DNA of 8,369 nucleotides. Origin: Rhodobiaceae bacterium. GTDB taxonomy: Bacteria; Pseudomonadota; Alphaproteobacteria; Parvibaculales; Parvibaculaceae. This document shows, in pieces, positions 6,877 to 8,369 of this stretch. A program made the position numbers and the translations under genes. The notes under the pieces are model-generated. The model was not told where the DNA came from, did no database searches, and saw only the letters and a list, made by a program, of their open reading frames with translations. Each line of letters begins with the position of its first letter. The stretch's first letter is position 1. The DNA is taken from contig NVSO02000120.1 of the NCBI GenBank assembly GCA_002401305.2, positions 1 through 8,369 of the forward strand, read 5' to 3'.

Positions 6877-8369
6877 ATGAGCGACCGCATTCTCATTATT
6901 GATTTTGGTAGTCAAGTAACTCAGCTCATTGCGCGGCGTGTGCGTGAAAGTGGCGTATATTGTGAAATCGTACCTTTCAATAAGGCTGAAGAAATCTTTA
7001 AGGATTTTGCGCCCAAAGCGGTCATCTTGTCAGGCGGTCCAGCGTCAGTAACCGGCATTGAATCCCCACGCGCACCGCAAGCCGTGTTTGAAGCGGGCAT
7101 TCCGGTACTCGGCATTTGCTACGGTCAGCAAACCATGTGCGAACAACTCGGCGGTAAAGTCGAAACCTCTGACCACCACGAATTTGGTCACGCTAAAATC
7201 ACCATCACGCAAGATTGTCCTCTCTTCGATGGCATCGTTTCTGCCGGCAGTGAAGAAAGCGTATGGATGAGCCACGGCGACCGCGTGGGCGCCATCCCAG
7301 CCGGATTTGAAGTTGTGGCCACCAGTGAAGGCGCACCTTATGCAGCCATCGCTGACGAAAGCCGTCACTTCTATGCTGTGCAATTCCACCCTGAAGTGGT
7401 GCACACACCCAATGGCACTGAGATGATTTCCAACTTCACGCATAAAATCGCGGGTTGCTCAGGCGATTGGACCATGGCTGCCTTTAGAGAAGTTGAGATC
7501 GCCAAGGTGCGTGCACAAGTAGGAGACGGCAAAGTAATTTGCGGCCTTTCCGGCGGTGTAGATTCTTCCGTGGTGGCTGTGCTCTTGCACGAAGCCATCG
7601 GCGATCAACTCCAGTGCGTATTTGTTGATACGGGCATGATGAGAACAGGCGAAGCTGACCAAGTCGTAAGCTTGTTCCGCGATCACTATAATATTCCGCT
7701 GATCCACCGAGACGCGAGCGATCTCTTCCTCGGAAAATTGGACGGCGTGAGTGATCCAGAGAAAAAGCGAAAAATCATTGGCGCCACATTCATCGACGTT
7801 TTCGAAGAAGAAGCCAAAAATATTGGCGGTGCTGATTTCCTAGCCCAAGGCACATTGTATCCAGACGTGATTGAAAGCGTTTCATTCACGGGCGGCCCTT
7901 CGGTCACCATTAAGTCTCACCACAACGTGGGCGGTCTGCCAGATCGCATGAACATGAAGTTGGTTGAGCCATTACGTGAGCTGTTCAAAGACGAAGTACG
8001 TGTCCTTGGCCGTGAGCTTGGGTTGCCTGAAGATTTTGTAGGCCGTCACCCATTCCCCGGACCCGGATTGGCAATTCGCATTCCCGGTGAAATTACCGAT
8101 GAGAAGCTGGACATCTTACGCAAAGCAGACGTGATCTTTCTAGACGAGATCCGCAAAGCCGGTTTGTATGATGATATTTGGCAAGCCTTTGCCGTGTTAC
8201 TTCCTGTTCGCACAGTGGGTGTGATGGGCGATAGCCGCACATATGAATTCGTATGTGCATTACGCGCAGTGAACTCCACCGACGGCATGACCGCGAATTA
8301 TTATCCGTTTACTCATGAATTCTTAGGGCGTGCATCGACACGCATCATCAATGAAGTGCGCGGCATCAA
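6877..8369 (+). CDS. guaA: GMP synthase (glutamine-hydrolysing), 3' end outside window
   Basis: GuaA converts XMP to GMP using ATP and glutamine, the step after GuaB. It starts at the ATG at 6877 and stays open to the right edge: 497 complete codons, so only about 25 residues are missing compared with E. coli (525). The class I glutamine amidotransferase domain (about 1-190) begins [19 protein letters not shown] and has the triad Cys81 in GICYGQQ, His171 and Glu173 in FHPEV. The ATP-pyrophosphatase domain follows with the P-loop SGGVDSS (225-231). The C-terminal dimerisation and XMP-binding part includes [13 protein letters not shown] and the final visible [11 protein letters not shown]. The sequence is intact with no frameshift. 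It lies 134 bp after the RNA methyltransferase on the same strand, so co-transcription with guaB is possible, though the leader hairpin suggests separate control. Confidence 0.97.
   Translation, partial: MSDRILIIDFGSQVTQLIARRVRESGVYCEIVPFNKAEEIFKDFAPKAVILSGGPASVTGIESPRAPQAVFEAGIPVLGICYGQQTMCEQLGGKVETSDHHEFGHAKITITQDCPLFDGIVSAGSEESVWMSHGDRVGAIPAGFEVVATSEGAPYAAIADESRHFYAVQFHPEVVHTPNGTEMISNFTHKIAGCSGDWTMAAFREVEIAKVRAQVGDGKVICGLSGGVDSSVVAVLLHEAIGDQLQCVFVDTGMMRTGEADQVVSLFRDHYNIPLIHRDASDLFLGKLDGVSDPEKKRKIIGATFIDVFEEEAKNIGGADFLAQGTLYPDVIESVSFTGGPSVTIKSHHNVGGLPDRMNMKLVEPLRELFKDEVRVLGRELGLPEDFVGRHPFPGPGLAIRIPGEITDEKLDILRKADVIFLDEIRKAGLYDDIWQAFAVLLPVRTVGVMGDSRTYEFVCALRAVNSTDGMTANYYPFTHEFLGRASTRIINEVRGI

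Overview
The window looks like part of an alphaproteobacterial chromosome with moderate GC content. It carries housekeeping genes plus one lipid-type gene/regulator pair. The case for Alphaproteobacteria rests on four things: a Ppx/GppA-type phosphatase with a long Arg-rich N-terminal extension followed by rlmE; guaB, an RsmB/NOP RNA methyltransferase and guaA in that order; the wording of the GuaA N-terminus; and a BtaA-like DUF3419 protein. The genus cannot be named from sequence alone (Hyphomonadaceae-like is a guess). I see no mobile element, CRISPR array, tRNA or rRNA gene, or phage gene.

Layout. (1) Positions 1-353, minus strand: N-terminal part of a DUF3419/BtaA-like SAM-dependent transferase, running off the left edge. 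(2) 354-578: divergent intergenic region with a cluster of TGAC repeats at helical-turn spacing. (3) 579-1031, plus: HxlR-family regulator. (4) 1032-1257: unusual leader of the phosphatase gene, containing a possible 36-codon upstream ORF in the same frame as the phosphatase and a large multi-segment hairpin (1158-1229). (5) 1258-2820: Ppx/GppA phosphatase with three Arg-rich tracts. (6) 2987-3715: RlmE 23S rRNA 2'-O-methyltransferase. (7) 3716-3976: terminator, a 13-bp palindrome and a hairpin ahead of guaB. (8) 3977-5437 guaB and 5447-6742 RsmB/NOP methyltransferase, tightly coupled (9-nt gap, Shine-Dalgarno overlapping the guaB stop). (9) 6743-6876: two inverted repeats. (10) 6877 to the right edge: guaA, missing only its extreme C-terminus.

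How the genes fit together. GuaB (IMP to XMP) and GuaA (XMP to GMP) are the two dedicated steps of GMP synthesis. A Ppx/GppA-type phosphatase acts on polyphosphate or pppGpp, which is made from GTP. Two RNA methyltransferases of rRNA-modifying families sit among them. The cluster therefore joins guanine nucleotide supply, alarmone/polyphosphate turnover and ribosome maturation, though the grouping may reflect conserved gene order rather than direct coupling.

The most unusual signal is not protein-coding: it is the structured leader with an upstream ORF before the phosphatase gene. Several other genes here (rlmE, guaB, guaA) also have compact inverted repeats shortly upstream of their starts. 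All structural statements come from reading by eye, without folding or database searches.
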